A DNA stretch of 64,000 nucleotides from Marinobacter salicampi (GTDB lineage Bacteria > Pseudomonadota > Gammaproteobacteria > Pseudomonadales > Oleiphilaceae): contig NZ_JAAMPF010000018.1 of the NCBI RefSeq assembly GCF_011074795.1, forward strand, positions 434,001-498,000, read 5' to 3'. The position numbers were made by a program, and so were the translations under genes. The notes under the pieces were generated by a model. That model was not told where the DNA came from and searched no databases. It worked only from the letters and a program-made list of their open reading frames with translations. This document shows, piece after piece, positions 55,168 to 64,000 of the stretch. Numbering within the stretch: position 1 is the stretch's first letter; each line of letters opens with the position of its first letter.

Positions 55168-55446
55168 ATGCCCACATCCGAGACCGGGTTAACCAACCAC
55201 GAAGTCACCATCTGCTTGTCCGGCGGTGCCGTGCTGGGTCCGTATAACGCCACCTGGTCAAAGGACGCAGGTGGTGATGTGCGGGAACTCGTCAAAGAGT
55301 ACGACGCTTTCCTGCAGGGCGAGCCCCAGCAGCGATTCAAGTTCTACCTGCACGATACCCACACGCACACCGTGCATACCCTGATTCTCAAATTCGAGAA
55401 TATAACCGGCATCTGTGATCACGTGAGGCTGAAGGACAGTCATTGA
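55168..55446 (+). CDS. Small hypothetical protein, histidine-rich centre
   Basis: The 92-residue product begins MPTSETGLTNHEVTICLSGG and contains LHDTHTHTVHTLIL, a cluster of four His spaced by Thr and Asp that could bind metal. No signal peptide or family is recognisable. GGGAG is seven bases before the ATG. It sits 106 bp after ercS and 94 bp before fumC on the same strand. Codon usage looks like its neighbours. Confidence 0.7.
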   Translation: MPTSETGLTNHEVTICLSGGAVLGPYNATWSKDAGGDVRELVKEYDAFLQGEPQQRFKFYLHDTHTHTVHTLILKFENITGICDHVRLKDSH

Positions 55447-55540
55447 TGGCTCATTGAACGCCTCTCGCCAGAGACAATCTGCTTTTGATTTCGTACTGTT
55501 CAGTAATGGCACCACGCATGGCTACGACATGGAGGACGTG

Positions 55541-56923
55541 ATGAAAGACGATCGAATAGAAAAGGACAGTCTGGGCGAGGTCCGGGTTCCTGCCCAGGCT
55601 CTCTGGGGCGCGCAGACACAGCGGGCGGTAGAGAATTTTCCTGTCAGCGGTTTGCCTATGCCACCGGCATTTATTGACGCTGTGGTCCGGGTCAAACGGG
55701 CTGCCGCCATTGCCAACGGCCATCTCGGTCTGCTGGACAAGGGGCCCCGCAAGGCCATTGTTACTGCCTGCGACGCCCTGCTTGATGGCGAGCACCGGGA
55801 CCAGTTTCCCATCGACCGCTATCAGACCGGTTCCGGCACCAGCACCAACATGAATGTCAACGAGGTGATTGCCAGACTCGCCAGTCAGGACGGCGAGGAG
55901 GTCAACGCCAACGATCACGTCAACATGAGCCAGAGCTCAAACGATGTAATTCCCACCGCGATCCATATCAGCGCCATCACCCAGGCCTACCAGGTGCTGC
56001 AGCCGGCTCTGTCCCATCTTCAGGGCAAAATTTACGAGCGTGAGGCGCTGTTTTCTGATCAGGTCAAGACGGGGCGTACCCACCTGATGGACGCCATGCC
56101 TGTTACCCTTGGCCAGGAGCTTCGGACCTGGCGGGAACAGCTCATTGCTGCTGAGCAGCGCATTGTGGCGGCCTGCGACGGCCTGCTTGCCATTCCCCAG
56201 GGTGGAACTGCCGTTGGTACCGGCATCAATGCCCACAAGGACTTCGCGGACAAATTCATAACCGCCCTGAACGAAGACACCGGTTACCACTTCCGCAGCC
56301 TGCCCCACAAATTCGTTGGGCTCAGTGCGGTTGACGCTTCGGTTGCCATGTCTGCGCAGCTGCGTGGCGTGGCCATTGTGCTCACAAAGATCGCCAATGA
56401 CCTGCGCTGGATGAACAGTGGGCCCATCCACGGGCTTGCGGAAATCAGCCTGCCGGCTTTGCAGCCAGGCAGTAGCATCATGCCCGGCAAGGTCAATCCG
56501 GTGATTCCCGAATCGGTTGCCATGGTCAGTGCCCAGGTCATGGGGCTGGATGCCGCTGTTGCCATCGCCGGCCAGTCGGGCAATTTCCAGCTGAACGTCA
56601 TGCTACCGCTGGTCGCTGCCAACCTTCTGGATATGGGCGCACTTTTGAGTAACGCCGCGCTCATGCTGGCGGACAAGGCCATCACAGGCTTTTCGGTGAA
56701 CTCGGAACGTCTGAACGAGGCGGTGGACAAGAACCCGGTGCTGGTGACAGCGCTTAACCCGGAAATCGGCTATGCCCTGGCAGCTGAGATTGCCAAGGAG
56801 GCCTATGCTACTGGCCGGCCCATTATCGATGTGGCCGATGAGCGCTGTGACCTGACCCGCGAGCAGCTCGAAGACCTGCTTAATCCTCTTAAACTGACCT
56901 CTGGAGGCATCGGTGGCCATTAG
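55541..56923 (+). CDS. fumC: Class II fumarate hydratase
   Basis: From ATG 55541 (MKDDRIEKDSLGEVRVPAQA; GGAGGAC five bases upstream) the 460-residue protein has the class II signatures TGSGTSTNMNVNEVIA, QSSNDVIPTAIH, the TGRTHLMDAMPVT region (KTGRTHLMDAMPVTLGQE) and the catalytic loop GSSIMPGKVNPV. It hydrates fumarate to malate and is the iron-independent, oxidant-stable type. The frame is open to 55454; the internal start is preferred on ribosome site and family length. Confidence 0.95.
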   Translation: MKDDRIEKDSLGEVRVPAQALWGAQTQRAVENFPVSGLPMPPAFIDAVVRVKRAAAIANGHLGLLDKGPRKAIVTACDALLDGEHRDQFPIDRYQTGSGTSTNMNVNEVIARLASQDGEEVNANDHVNMSQSSNDVIPTAIHISAITQAYQVLQPALSHLQGKIYEREALFSDQVKTGRTHLMDAMPVTLGQELRTWREQLIAAEQRIVAACDGLLAIPQGGTAVGTGINAHKDFADKFITALNEDTGYHFRSLPHKFVGLSAVDASVAMSAQLRGVAIVLTKIANDLRWMNSGPIHGLAEISLPALQPGSSIMPGKVNPVIPESVAMVSAQVMGLDAAVAIAGQSGNFQLNVMLPLVAANLLDMGALLSNAALMLADKAITGFSVNSERLNEAVDKNPVLVTALNPEIGYALAAEIAKEAYATGRPIIDVADERCDLTREQLEDLLNPLKLTSGGIGGH

Positions 56924-56946
56924 CCGGACTGCGGAAGAGGGATTCT

Positions 56947-57474
56947 GTGGAAGGCTCTAGACTGGCCGAGCCCGGCATGGGGCCAGGCTCCATAACCATT
57001 GCATTGACCCTGCTGACCCTACTGGTGGTAGCCAATGGCGCGCCAGTACTGGCCAGGCGTCTGCTAAAGGACCGCTGGAATGCGCCTATTGATGGCGGCC
57101 GCCTGGCCTGGGACGGGCGGCCCCTGTTGGGGGCCAGCAAGACCTGGCGAGGATTCCTAGGCGGTATTGCCGGGGCTGGTATAGCCTCGGAAATTTTGGG
57201 CCAAGGACTGGTTTTCGGGTTGGTATTTGGCCTGGCCGCCCTGACGGGGGATCTGCTAAGCAGTTTCATCAAGCGTCGGGCCGGTCTGGCCTCCAGCGCC
57301 CGGGCAACCAGTCTGGACCAGTTGCCCGAATCCCTATTGCCAATGCTTGTCGCGGCCTTCTGGCTGGGGTTGGGCTGGCTGCCGGTGTTTATTGTACCGG
57401 CGCTTTTCATGCTGGCCCACATATGGATATCACCGCTTCTTTACCGGCTTGGGATCCGGCACCAGCCCCACTGA
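56947..57474 (+). CDS. CDP-archaeol-synthase-like membrane protein (DUF46/CarS family)
   Basis: The 175-residue protein has about five membrane helices, the motif GASKTWRG (about 60) and LTGDLLSSFIKRR, the conserved elements of the CarS/CdsA-type CTP:lipid cytidylyltransferases; it starts at GTG 56947 with GAGGG upstream. In archaea CarS makes CDP-archaeol. Bacterial members are of uncertain substrate, perhaps a phosphatidate or other lipid alcohol. It follows fumC by 23 bp, so the two may be cotranscribed. Confidence 0.82.
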   Translation: MEGSRLAEPGMGPGSITIALTLLTLLVVANGAPVLARRLLKDRWNAPIDGGRLAWDGRPLLGASKTWRGFLGGIAGAGIASEILGQGLVFGLVFGLAALTGDLLSSFIKRRAGLASSARATSLDQLPESLLPMLVAAFWLGLGWLPVFIVPALFMLAHIWISPLLYRLGIRHQPH

Positions 57475-57525
57475 ATTTTTGAATTCCGGGCACCGCTCGC
57501 CGGCCAACCTCTTTCAGGCAGTGGA

Positions 57526-58497
57526 TCAGCCGGCTCGTGTCAGAGTGTGCATGGTGACCTCCGGGGGGCAGTTCAGGCGCACGTTGACAACCGAGGTGCC
57601 GGCTCCCGGCGAGGTGTAGCCCTGCATTTTACCCCGCTGCCAGTGGCCACGTCCCAGCGCCCGGGGACAATCAGCATCCAGGGTCAGCGGGAATCCCCCG
57701 GGCAGGCAGATTTGGCCACCGTGGGTGTGGCCGCACAGAAACGCATCGAAGCCTGCATGAACCGCCTCGCGCCATATCTCCGGGCTGTGACTGAGCAGAA
57801 TCGAAGTCCCGTCCGCAGGTATGTCGTCAGCGGCCCGCTGGAGATTGTGGACCTTGTAGAAATGCGGATCGTCGACCCCGGCGATGTAGAGATACTCATT
57901 GCCGCGTTCGATGCGCAGGTGTTCATTCAGCAAAACCCGGTAGCCCATATCCTCCAGCCCCGGCACCATACGAATGCTGTCATGGTTGCCGAGAACGGCC
58001 AGAGGCGCACCCTTGATGGCCTTGCGCAAACGCGCCATTCCGGCCTGGGCTTCCTCGATCGGGCCCCAGGTCAGGCGCCGGTAATCTCCTGTCAACACGC
58101 AGAGGTCATATTGTAAGGGCGTGATCTGGTCGATTACTGCCTGTAGGTTCTCCGGGTCCATGTCAACATGGAGGTCGGTCAGATGGAGCAGGCGGAATCC
58201 TTCAAAGGCCGGCGGCAGGCCCGGTAAGCGAAGCTGGTGATCTACAGTTCGCAGGCGCCGGCTGTTATTCTGGCCTCGCTTCAGCATGCCCACAAGCCGA
58301 AGGCAGGTGCGAATGAACCCTGGGGCCGAATAGATATTTTCCAGATGAAACGAGTGGTGGTCCCTGCCGAACACCCGGGCTTCGGTATCCCGTTCGATAC
58401 CCAGCCGCTGGCGGGCATGGACAGCGCCTAGCCGGAGACTGAGGCGATAATGCAGGAGTTCATCATCAGGGTCTTGGGAATAAGCGCGGGCAGTCAT
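57526..58497 (-). CDS. Metallophosphoesterase, YaeI-like
   Basis: The protein has the calcineurin-like motif set: DLHVD, GDYRR, GNHDS, HSPEIW and GHTHGGQ. A start at Met 58497 (MTARAYSQ; AGGATCAACC upstream, 323 residues) is preferred over 58512. Substrate is unknown; YaeI-type enzymes act on small phosphoesters. It is convergent with the CarS-like gene. Confidence 0.88.
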   Translation of the reverse strand: MTARAYSQDPDDELLHYRLSLRLGAVHARQRLGIERDTEARVFGRDHHSFHLENIYSAPGFIRTCLRLVGMLKRGQNNSRRLRTVDHQLRLPGLPPAFEGFRLLHLTDLHVDMDPENLQAVIDQITPLQYDLCVLTGDYRRLTWGPIEEAQAGMARLRKAIKGAPLAVLGNHDSIRMVPGLEDMGYRVLLNEHLRIERGNEYLYIAGVDDPHFYKVHNLQRAADDIPADGTSILLSHSPEIWREAVHAGFDAFLCGHTHGGQICLPGGFPLTLDADCPRALGRGHWQRGKMQGYTSPGAGTSVVNVRLNCPPEVTMHTLTRAG

Positions 58498-58666
58498 GGT
58501 TGATCCTGACATCTGCCTGCTCGCAGACGCCTGCTGGGTCCGTGAATGAAGCCCTGGTTCGGGCAGCGACGTTCATGTCTATAAGCCAAGAGTGTCGCAC
58601 AAGTATGGCGTTCTATGACATTCACGCAACGACCAATGAATCAAGATTAATTTTACGGAGAGCAGA

Positions 58667-59845
58667 ATGACAAAACCCAGGGACGACAAAACCCAGTCAT
58701 TTTGGTCGGTGTTTCAGGTGTTTCTGCGCCTGGGCCTGACATCGTTCGGAGGCCCTGCCGCTCATCTGGGGTATTTCCATGACGAATTTGTAAAGCGCAG
58801 GCGCTGGTTATCAGATGCCGCTTACGGCGAAATCGTTGCCCTGTGTCAGTTGCTCCCGGGGCCTGCGTCCAGTCAGGTGGGGCTAACGCTTGGCTTCCTG
58901 CAGCGGGGTTATGGCGGCGCCTTTGCCGCCTGGCTCGGTTTTACCTTGCCCTCGGCTCTCCTCATGACCGCCTTTGCGTTCGGTTTCAACCTTTGGCCAG
59001 ACGCCGGCGCCAGCGGCTGGATTGCAGGACTCAAACTGTTCGTGGTTGCGGTGGTTGCACAGGCTGTGTGGCAGATGGGCAAGACCCTGTGCCCGGACGC
59101 CACCCGCCTGAGCCTGGCATTGGCAGTGGCGATCGTCTTGCTAGTGGTGGGCGAGGCCTGGATCCAGATTGTCGCCCTAATTGCCGCCGGCGCGATCGGC
59201 ATGATGGTCCATCGGCCCGGGTCCGAAACCGGGGCTGAGCTGAACCTCAGAATCCAGGGTCGCTGGCCCTGGTTATTTGCTGGCCTGTTTGCCGTTCTTC
59301 TGGTCCTCGCTCTGTTGCCCCGGGATGATACCGGGCTGCTGTGGCTGGCGGGGGAAATGTACCGCTCCGGGGCCCTGGTGTTCGGTGGCGGGCATGTGGT
59401 CCTGCCCTGGCTGCAGGAAGGTTTCGTGGCTTCGGGTCAGATGCCGGCGGATACGTTTCTGGCCGGCTACGGGGCGGCGCAGGCGGTACCCGGCCCCCTG
59501 TTTACTTTCAGTGCCTTTCTGGGTGCCATCGAGGGCGGCCTGGCAGGGGCCCTGGTAGCAACCCTAGCTGTCTTCCTGCCTGGGAGCCTGCTGGTATTCG
59601 CGGGCCTTCCGCTGTGGGCATACCTGCGCCGCCATCCCCATGCCAGGGCGGCCCTGGCCGGGGTGAACGCCGGGGTGGTAGGGCTGCTGCTGTCAGCCCT
59701 GTATGACCCGGTCTGGGTTTCAGCGATACACTCCGGCACTGGTCTTGCACTGACGCTAGCGCTCTGGGCCGGGCTGGCCTTATGGCGGGTGCCGGTGTGG
59801 ATACTGGCGCCGGCCAGCGCCCTGGCAGGCGTTGTATTGTTCTGA
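58667..59845 (+). CDS. chrA: Chromate transporter ChrA
   Basis: The 392-residue membrane protein consists of two homologous CHR domains (about 15-180 and 205-390), each with the pattern FGGPAAHLGYFH / FGGGHVVLPWLQ and PGPASSQVG / PGPLFTFSAFLG. Long-chain two-domain ChrA proteins pump chromate out. It has about ten helices. GGAGAG precedes the ATG. Confidence 0.93.
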   Translation: MTKPRDDKTQSFWSVFQVFLRLGLTSFGGPAAHLGYFHDEFVKRRRWLSDAAYGEIVALCQLLPGPASSQVGLTLGFLQRGYGGAFAAWLGFTLPSALLMTAFAFGFNLWPDAGASGWIAGLKLFVVAVVAQAVWQMGKTLCPDATRLSLALAVAIVLLVVGEAWIQIVALIAAGAIGMMVHRPGSETGAELNLRIQGRWPWLFAGLFAVLLVLALLPRDDTGLLWLAGEMYRSGALVFGGGHVVLPWLQEGFVASGQMPADTFLAGYGAAQAVPGPLFTFSAFLGAIEGGLAGALVATLAVFLPGSLLVFAGLPLWAYLRRHPHARAALAGVNAGVVGLLLSALYDPVWVSAIHSGTGLALTLALWAGLALWRVPVWILAPASALAGVVLF

Positions 59846-59997
59846 CGGGCCTTGCCCGCCGGCGCGGGTCACGGCCTTAGGGGGGCCGAGATGAAACTGG
59901 CTCGGCGTTGGTGCATCGACCGCTCGCAAATCCCGGAATTAAGCCCCATCATGGCATTGAGCATAGGCGCCAAACAGATAGAACCAGCGAGGATGAT

Positions 59998-60657
59998 ATG
60001 AGTGATTCCTGCCGTATTCCCGGCCTCAACGTGCCGAAGAACCGTTTTCCTGAACCACGACGGGATCTGCCCGCCGACCAGGGTGAGCAGAGAGTTATAC
60101 TTGGGGGCGGCTGTTTCTGGTGCCTAGAGGCGGTGTTCCTGGCTATGGAGGGCGTCACCAGCGTCGTTGCAGGGTATGCCGGTGGCAGCCCCGCCACCGC
60201 CAATTATGAAGACGTCTGCAGCGGCCGGACCGGTCACGCCGAGGTGATCGAGGTACGTTATCGTTCGGAAACCGTTAGCTTTGGTGAGCTTCTGAGGGTC
60301 TTTTTTTCCGTCGCCCACGACCCGACCCAGCTCAACCGTCAGGGCAACGACCGGGGCACCCAGTATCGGTCCGTGGTCTTTTATGAGTCAGAAGAGCAAA
60401 AAGCGGTGGCCGAGGATTACATCTCCCAGCTCAATGAGGCGGGAGTTTACCCGGATCCCATCGTCACGACCCTGGAGCCGCTGGAAGCCTTTTATCCGGC
60501 TGAAGACTACCATCAGAATTTCGCAGCCCGGAACCCGATGCAACCCTATGTACGGGCGGTTGCAGCACCGAAAGTGGACAAGCTTCGCAACGGCTTTCCT
60601 GAACATCTGAAAGGGACCGTTTCAGACGCCCCGGCGGATAAAGGAGATTATGCATGA
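59998..60657 (+). CDS. msrA: Peptide methionine sulfoxide reductase A
   Basis: From ATG 59998 (MSDSCRIPGLNVP; GAGGATGAT upstream, 219 residues) the protein has GGCFWCLEAVF with catalytic Cys39, GYAGGSPATANYEDVCSGRTGHAE and the family's C-terminal segment. It reduces methionine-S-sulfoxide. The frame is open to 59908 without a ribosome site. It overlaps msrB by 4 bp. Confidence 0.95.
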   Translation: MSDSCRIPGLNVPKNRFPEPRRDLPADQGEQRVILGGGCFWCLEAVFLAMEGVTSVVAGYAGGSPATANYEDVCSGRTGHAEVIEVRYRSETVSFGELLRVFFSVAHDPTQLNRQGNDRGTQYRSVVFYESEEQKAVAEDYISQLNEAGVYPDPIVTTLEPLEAFYPAEDYHQNFAARNPMQPYVRAVAAPKVDKLRNGFPEHLKGTVSDAPADKGDYA

Positions 60658-61076
60658 CCATGTCAGAGTCAGGGTACGACATTACGCCTTTGGGCAAGGA
60701 AGACATCGAAAAGCTGGCCTCCGGGCTCAGCGCCGAAGAGAAGCGCGTTCTGCTTGACCACGGCACCGAACGGCCATTCTGCGGAACCCTGCTGGACAAC
60801 AAGCAGGACGGTACCTATTTCTGCCGTCTCTGCGAGTTGCCTTTGTTCCGGTCGGATGCCAAATTTGATTCCGGTACCGGCTGGCCCAGTTTCTTCCAGC
60901 CTTATGATCCCCGGCATGTGGCCTCTCTGGAAGACAACAGTCTCGGCATGGCCAGGACCGAAGTCCGCTGTGCCCGCTGTGACAGCCATCTTGGGCATGT
61001 GTTCCCGGACGGGCCGCCGCCCACAGGGCAGCGTTTCTGCCTGAACTCAGTGGCCCTGAACTTTCAGCCCGACTGA
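60654..61076 (+). CDS. msrB: Peptide methionine sulfoxide reductase B
   Basis: The 140-residue protein has the two zinc CxxC pairs (Cys57/60 and Cys106/109) and catalytic Cys129 in RFCLNS. It reduces methionine-R-sulfoxide, complementing MsrA. The start overlaps the msrA stop (ATGA), so the two reductases are coupled. Confidence 0.96.
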   Translation: MTMSESGYDITPLGKEDIEKLASGLSAEEKRVLLDHGTERPFCGTLLDNKQDGTYFCRLCELPLFRSDAKFDSGTGWPSFFQPYDPRHVASLEDNSLGMARTEVRCARCDSHLGHVFPDGPPPTGQRFCLNSVALNFQPD

Positions 61077-61098
61077 CCGGCCGACATTACAGACTCAT

Positions 61099-61737
61099 TC
61101 AGGTCGCGCAGCTGGAAATATCCTCGGACGCAATGACGATTTCTCCGGGCGGCCCTCCAATCTCACGCAACAAGGTTGCTGCAATAGCGTCTGCGCTGAC
61201 CGGACGGTAGCGCCTTGGCGTGATGGGAGAAAGCAGGCGGCCGGCCATCAGCCCGAGAGATTCCCCGAGCCGTGGCTGTTCACGTTTGGCATCGATAAGC
61301 GAGGGCCGAACGACCACGAAACGTTGAAAGCCCATCCCCGCTATGGCCGATTCTGTTTTGCCCTTGGTTTGAAGATAGAAACTCAGACTTTTCGGGCTGG
61401 CGCCCAGTGACGAGTTAAGGGCAAAGCCAGAAGCCCCTGCTTCCCGTGCCATGCCAGCGCAGGCCACCACCAGGTCATGGTCGACGCTATAGAAACCGGT
61501 CTTTGAACCGGCCTGTTTAAGGGTCGTTCCCAGGCAGCATATTACGCCGTCAACTGCCCACCAGTCCGCCCCGGGCAGCGGCAGCGTGAACGGGATGACC
61601 GGATTGTGCGCCTTGCGCGGATCAGCCAGAGGTCGTCTTGTGGGCGCAACGATTGTCTCGAACTTGTCAGACGCCAGCGCCTGCTCAAGTACCCTGCTGC
61701 CCACGACACCCGTGGCGCCCAGAATCATCAGTTTCAT
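61099..61737 (-). CDS. NAD(P)-binding oxidoreductase, atypical SDR
   Basis: The 212-residue protein begins MKLMILGATGVVGSRVLEQA, a Rossmann nucleotide-binding motif (GATGVVG), and contains VICCLGTTLKQAGSKTGFYSVDHD and YLQTKGKTESAI, like the HTATIP2/TIP30 group of atypical short-chain dehydrogenases. Substrate unknown. It is convergent with msrB with about 20 bp between. Confidence 0.82.
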   Translation of the reverse strand: MKLMILGATGVVGSRVLEQALASDKFETIVAPTRRPLADPRKAHNPVIPFTLPLPGADWWAVDGVICCLGTTLKQAGSKTGFYSVDHDLVVACAGMAREAGASGFALNSSLGASPKSLSFYLQTKGKTESAIAGMGFQRFVVVRPSLIDAKREQPRLGESLGLMAGRLLSPITPRRYRPVSADAIAATLLREIGGPPGEIVIASEDISSCAT

Positions 61738-61787
61738 CTGTCTGCCCTCGTAATCGCTGCGTCAAGCATGGCGGGACGGCTTTTGCG

Positions 61788-62762
61788 TCAGGCCATGACG
61801 GTGGAAATCAGATAGCCGGTATAGGCTACGAACACGGTCAGCAGGGCTGCGCCCTCGACACGATTGATGCGTCCCTGGCGACCCTTCCTGAAGCCCCAGC
61901 CCATGATGAACAGCGCCACGGTCAACCCGGTCATGAGCAGCCAGTCTCGGCTCAGTACCACCGGGTCCACTTCCATGGGCATGATGGTGGCTGCAATGCC
62001 GACGACTGCCAGGGTATTGAATATCCCGGAGCCCAGGACGTTCCCCAGGGCCAGGTCATGCTCGCCTTTCTTAATGGCCATCAATGACGAGGCCAGCTCC
62101 GGCAATGACGTGCCGATGGCGACGACGGTGAGGCCGATGACCAGGTCGCTGACTCCCAGGCTCTGGGCCACCGTCACCGCTCCCCAGACCAGGATGCGCG
62201 AACTCACCACCAGCAGTACCAGTCCCACCACCAGCCACACCAGGGCGCGGCCCAGGGCCATCGGAGCTGAGGACAGCTCGGCGGTGACATCGCCTGCAAG
62301 GGCGTCAGGGCCCTGGCGCATGCCCTGGAATATGGACCAGCCCATGACCACCGCAAACACCGCCAGCAGCACCCAGCCATCGTTACGGGACAGGGAGCCG
62401 TCCATCAGCTGCCAGCCAGCCAGCAGGCACAGGCCGAACAGCAGCGGGAGTTCCTTGCGAATCACCTGTGAATGCACCTGAATCGGACTGATCACCGCCA
62501 CAAGACCGATAACCAGAGCGATGTTGGCTATGTTGGAACCGTAGGCGTTGCCCAGGGCCAGGCCCGGGTTGCCGTCCAGGGAGGCCATCGCCGACACCAC
62601 CATTTCTGGCGCCGAAGTACCAAAACCGATGATCACCATACCAATGAGCAACGGCGGCATGCCCGCGTGCTGTGCGGTTGCGGCGGCGCCATCCACGAAG
62701 CGGTCAGCACTCCAGACCAGCAGCACTAGCCCACCCAGAATCGCAAGAAATGCCAATGTCAT
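61788..62762 (-). CDS. Calcium/sodium antiporter, YrbG-like
   Basis: The 324-residue protein has two inverted CaCA repeats, with GFGTSAPEMVVSAMAS (first) and AIGTSLPELASSLMAI (second), and LALGNVLGSGIFN. About ten helices are present. It exchanges Ca2+ or Na+ across the inner membrane. The stop of nhaD is about 10 bp upstream, so both are probably in one unit. Confidence 0.93.
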   Translation of the reverse strand: MTLAFLAILGGLVLLVWSADRFVDGAAATAQHAGMPPLLIGMVIIGFGTSAPEMVVSAMASLDGNPGLALGNAYGSNIANIALVIGLVAVISPIQVHSQVIRKELPLLFGLCLLAGWQLMDGSLSRNDGWVLLAVFAVVMGWSIFQGMRQGPDALAGDVTAELSSAPMALGRALVWLVVGLVLLVVSSRILVWGAVTVAQSLGVSDLVIGLTVVAIGTSLPELASSLMAIKKGEHDLALGNVLGSGIFNTLAVVGIAATIMPMEVDPVVLSRDWLLMTGLTVALFIMGWGFRKGRQGRINRVEGAALLTVFVAYTGYLISTVMA

Positions 62763-62771
62763 ATCAGAACC

Positions 62772-64000
62772 TCAGTTGATTGCCAGGCCCAGCAGGAAGA
62801 CCCCTGCGTAGCCCAGAGTGTATGCGGTGAGCAGAAATGCGAAATATCGCAGGTAACTGACAAACGTCAACCCGGGTATCCGGCTCATGGCCACAATGCC
62901 GGCAGCCGATCCAATCACCAGCAGCGATCCGCCAACCCCCACCGCGTAGGTCAGCGCCATCCATTGCTCCGGGGCCATGATGATGCCGGCCTTTAACAGC
63001 GCTGCGGTCAGCGGCACATTGTCGATGAATGCCGAGAATATTCCCATCATGTAATTGGCAGCCAGAGGCGGCAGTACGTCGTAGACAGTCACCAGTGAGC
63101 TGAGCGCCTGGATTTCCTTGAGCATGCCCACCAGTAGAAGTATGCCGAGGAAGAACAGCAGGGTCTCAAACTCAATGGCGCGCACGTATTCCAGAATTGG
63201 GTCCAGGTCGTTGTCATCGCTCATGAAGCGCGAAACCAGGAACATCATGGACAGGCCAAACAGGAACATCAAGACAGGCGGAATGCTGAACACGACATTG
63301 CCGGCAATGGTGGCAATGATGGTCAGCAGGAAAAGCACACTAATGACCACATCGACCCTGCGTACCGGGCTCAAGACATGGTTCAGACTGACCGAGCCGG
63401 TCATGCCCCTGGACAACAGCAGGATCAGCGCCAGCACCCCTGCAAAAGCCGGCAGCGACAGGCTGAGCAGGGTGAGGATCTCCACCTTGCCCGCCAGGAA
63501 GATCATCAGGGTCGTCACATCGCCGGTGATGAGCGCCACCCCACCCGAGTTGACGGCGAATATGACCAGGGTGATGAACCGGATCTGTTTTCTCGGCTCC
63601 AGATTCAGTGACAAAATCAGTGTGGCTGAGACCAAAGTTGCAGTGATATTGTCGGCAAGGGACGAGAAGATAAAGCAAAACAGCCCTGTAAACAGCAGCA
63701 ACTGGCGCTCAGTGATCTGCCGTGGCAGGACAAGATAGATCACGTTTTCAATCATGCCTTTTTTGTTCAGGTAGGCCACGAAGGTCATCGCAGCAACTAG
63801 AAACAGCCACAGGCCGGCAATCTCGGTAATGCTCTCCGCCAGTCCTTCGGCAATAAGGGTAGTTTCGGACTCGTCAGCACTGGCGATGAACAGCAGTATC
63901 CAGGCCAGTGTGCCGAAAAAGAGCGTAACCTTCGCCTTATTGACGTGGGTGACCTCCTCAAACACGACGCCGAGGAGTGCGGCCAGGGCAAGCCCAACAA
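62772..64000 (-). CDS. nhaD: Na+/H+ antiporter NhaD (5' end outside window)
   Basis: The frame is open past the GTG at 63965 to the window edge, reading LLGLALAALLGVVFEEVTHV, the family's first helix. The GTG is therefore internal, and the true start lies beyond the window. The rest has the NhaD pattern HVNKAKVTLFFGTLAWI, SSLADNITATLVS, SAFIDNVPLTAALLKAG and about ten helices. It exports Na+ in exchange for protons, fitting a marine organism. Confidence 0.93.
   Translation of the reverse strand, partial: VGLALAALLGVVFEEVTHVNKAKVTLFFGTLAWILLFIASADESETTLIAEGLAESITEIAGLWLFLVAAMTFVAYLNKKGMIENVIYLVLPRQITERQLLLFTGLFCFIFSSLADNITATLVSATLILSLNLEPRKQIRFITLVIFAVNSGGVALITGDVTTLMIFLAGKVEILTLLSLSLPAFAGVLALILLLSRGMTGSVSLNHVLSPVRRVDVVISVLFLLTIIATIAGNVVFSIPPVLMFLFGLSMMFLVSRFMSDDNDLDPILEYVRAIEFETLLFFLGILLLVGMLKEIQALSSLVTVYDVLPPLAANYMMGIFSAFIDNVPLTAALLKAGIIMAPEQWMALTYAVGVGGSLLVIGSAAGIVAMSRIPGLTFVSYLRYFAFLLTAYTLGYAGVFLLGLAIN

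Noticed and set aside
63797..64000. Minus-strand frame of 67 codons at the right edge
   Set aside because: Out-of-frame shadow of nhaD, which itself runs off the edge.

Overview
The window reads as a chromosomal segment of a marine, lipid-storing gammaproteobacterium, most like Marinobacter or a close relative. Three things point there: a wax ester synthase/DGAT gene, the order ubiE-ubiJ-ubiB-hisI-hisE-tatABC, and a 6S RNA between zapA and the formyl-THF cyclo-ligase gene. The sequence is GC-rich and densely coded. I saw no rRNA, tRNA, CRISPR array, prophage or insertion sequence.

Layout. 1-7 kb: aroQ-accB-accC (accC runs off the left edge), a double-receiver diguanylate cyclase, a LapD-like degenerate GGDEF/EAL receptor, a DUF2333 protein and ppa. 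7-16 kb: acyl-CoA dehydrogenase, rpiA, ilvA, an unlisted 51-residue small protein, formyl-THF cyclo-ligase, 6S RNA, zapA and a ZapB-like gene, then a zinc-related set (ABC permease and ATPase, DUF3299 and DUF2796 proteins) with a good Zur box. 16-27 kb: ygfB-pepP-ubiH-ubiI, rsmE, tatABC, hisE/hisI, ubiB/ubiJ/ubiE. 27-32 kb: storage-lipid related genes (PHA-system protein, FFLEELY-type protein, alpha/beta hydrolase, WS/DGAT) and a porin.

32-55 kb is the most notable part: a complete PQQ-dependent alcohol oxidation regulon. It holds a NosP-like NO sensor with its hybrid kinase, an AgmR/ErdR-type response regulator, a four-gene alcohol-associated ABC system, PedF-like cytochrome c, a periplasmic binding protein, a PQQ alcohol dehydrogenase, the NAD aldehyde dehydrogenase ExaC, pqqABCDE plus an S9 peptidase, and ErcA with a second hybrid kinase, ErcS. 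The dehydrogenase has the Asp-x-Asp signature of lanthanide-dependent enzymes. Alcohols would be oxidised in the periplasm with electrons passing to the cytochrome, and aldehydes would be finished by ExaC. Two families of near-identical short sites lie about 90-125 bp upstream of the regulon's transcription units and are probably the binding sites of its regulator.

55-64 kb: a small histidine-rich hypothetical protein, fumC, a CDP-archaeol-synthase-like membrane protein, a metallophosphoesterase, chrA, msrA-msrB, an NAD(P)-binding protein, a Ca2+/Na+ antiporter, and NhaD cut by the right edge.

Start sites were reassigned in several genes where an internal start has a better ribosome binding site or avoids an implausible overlap. 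All functions come from reading motifs and gene order; no database search was run.
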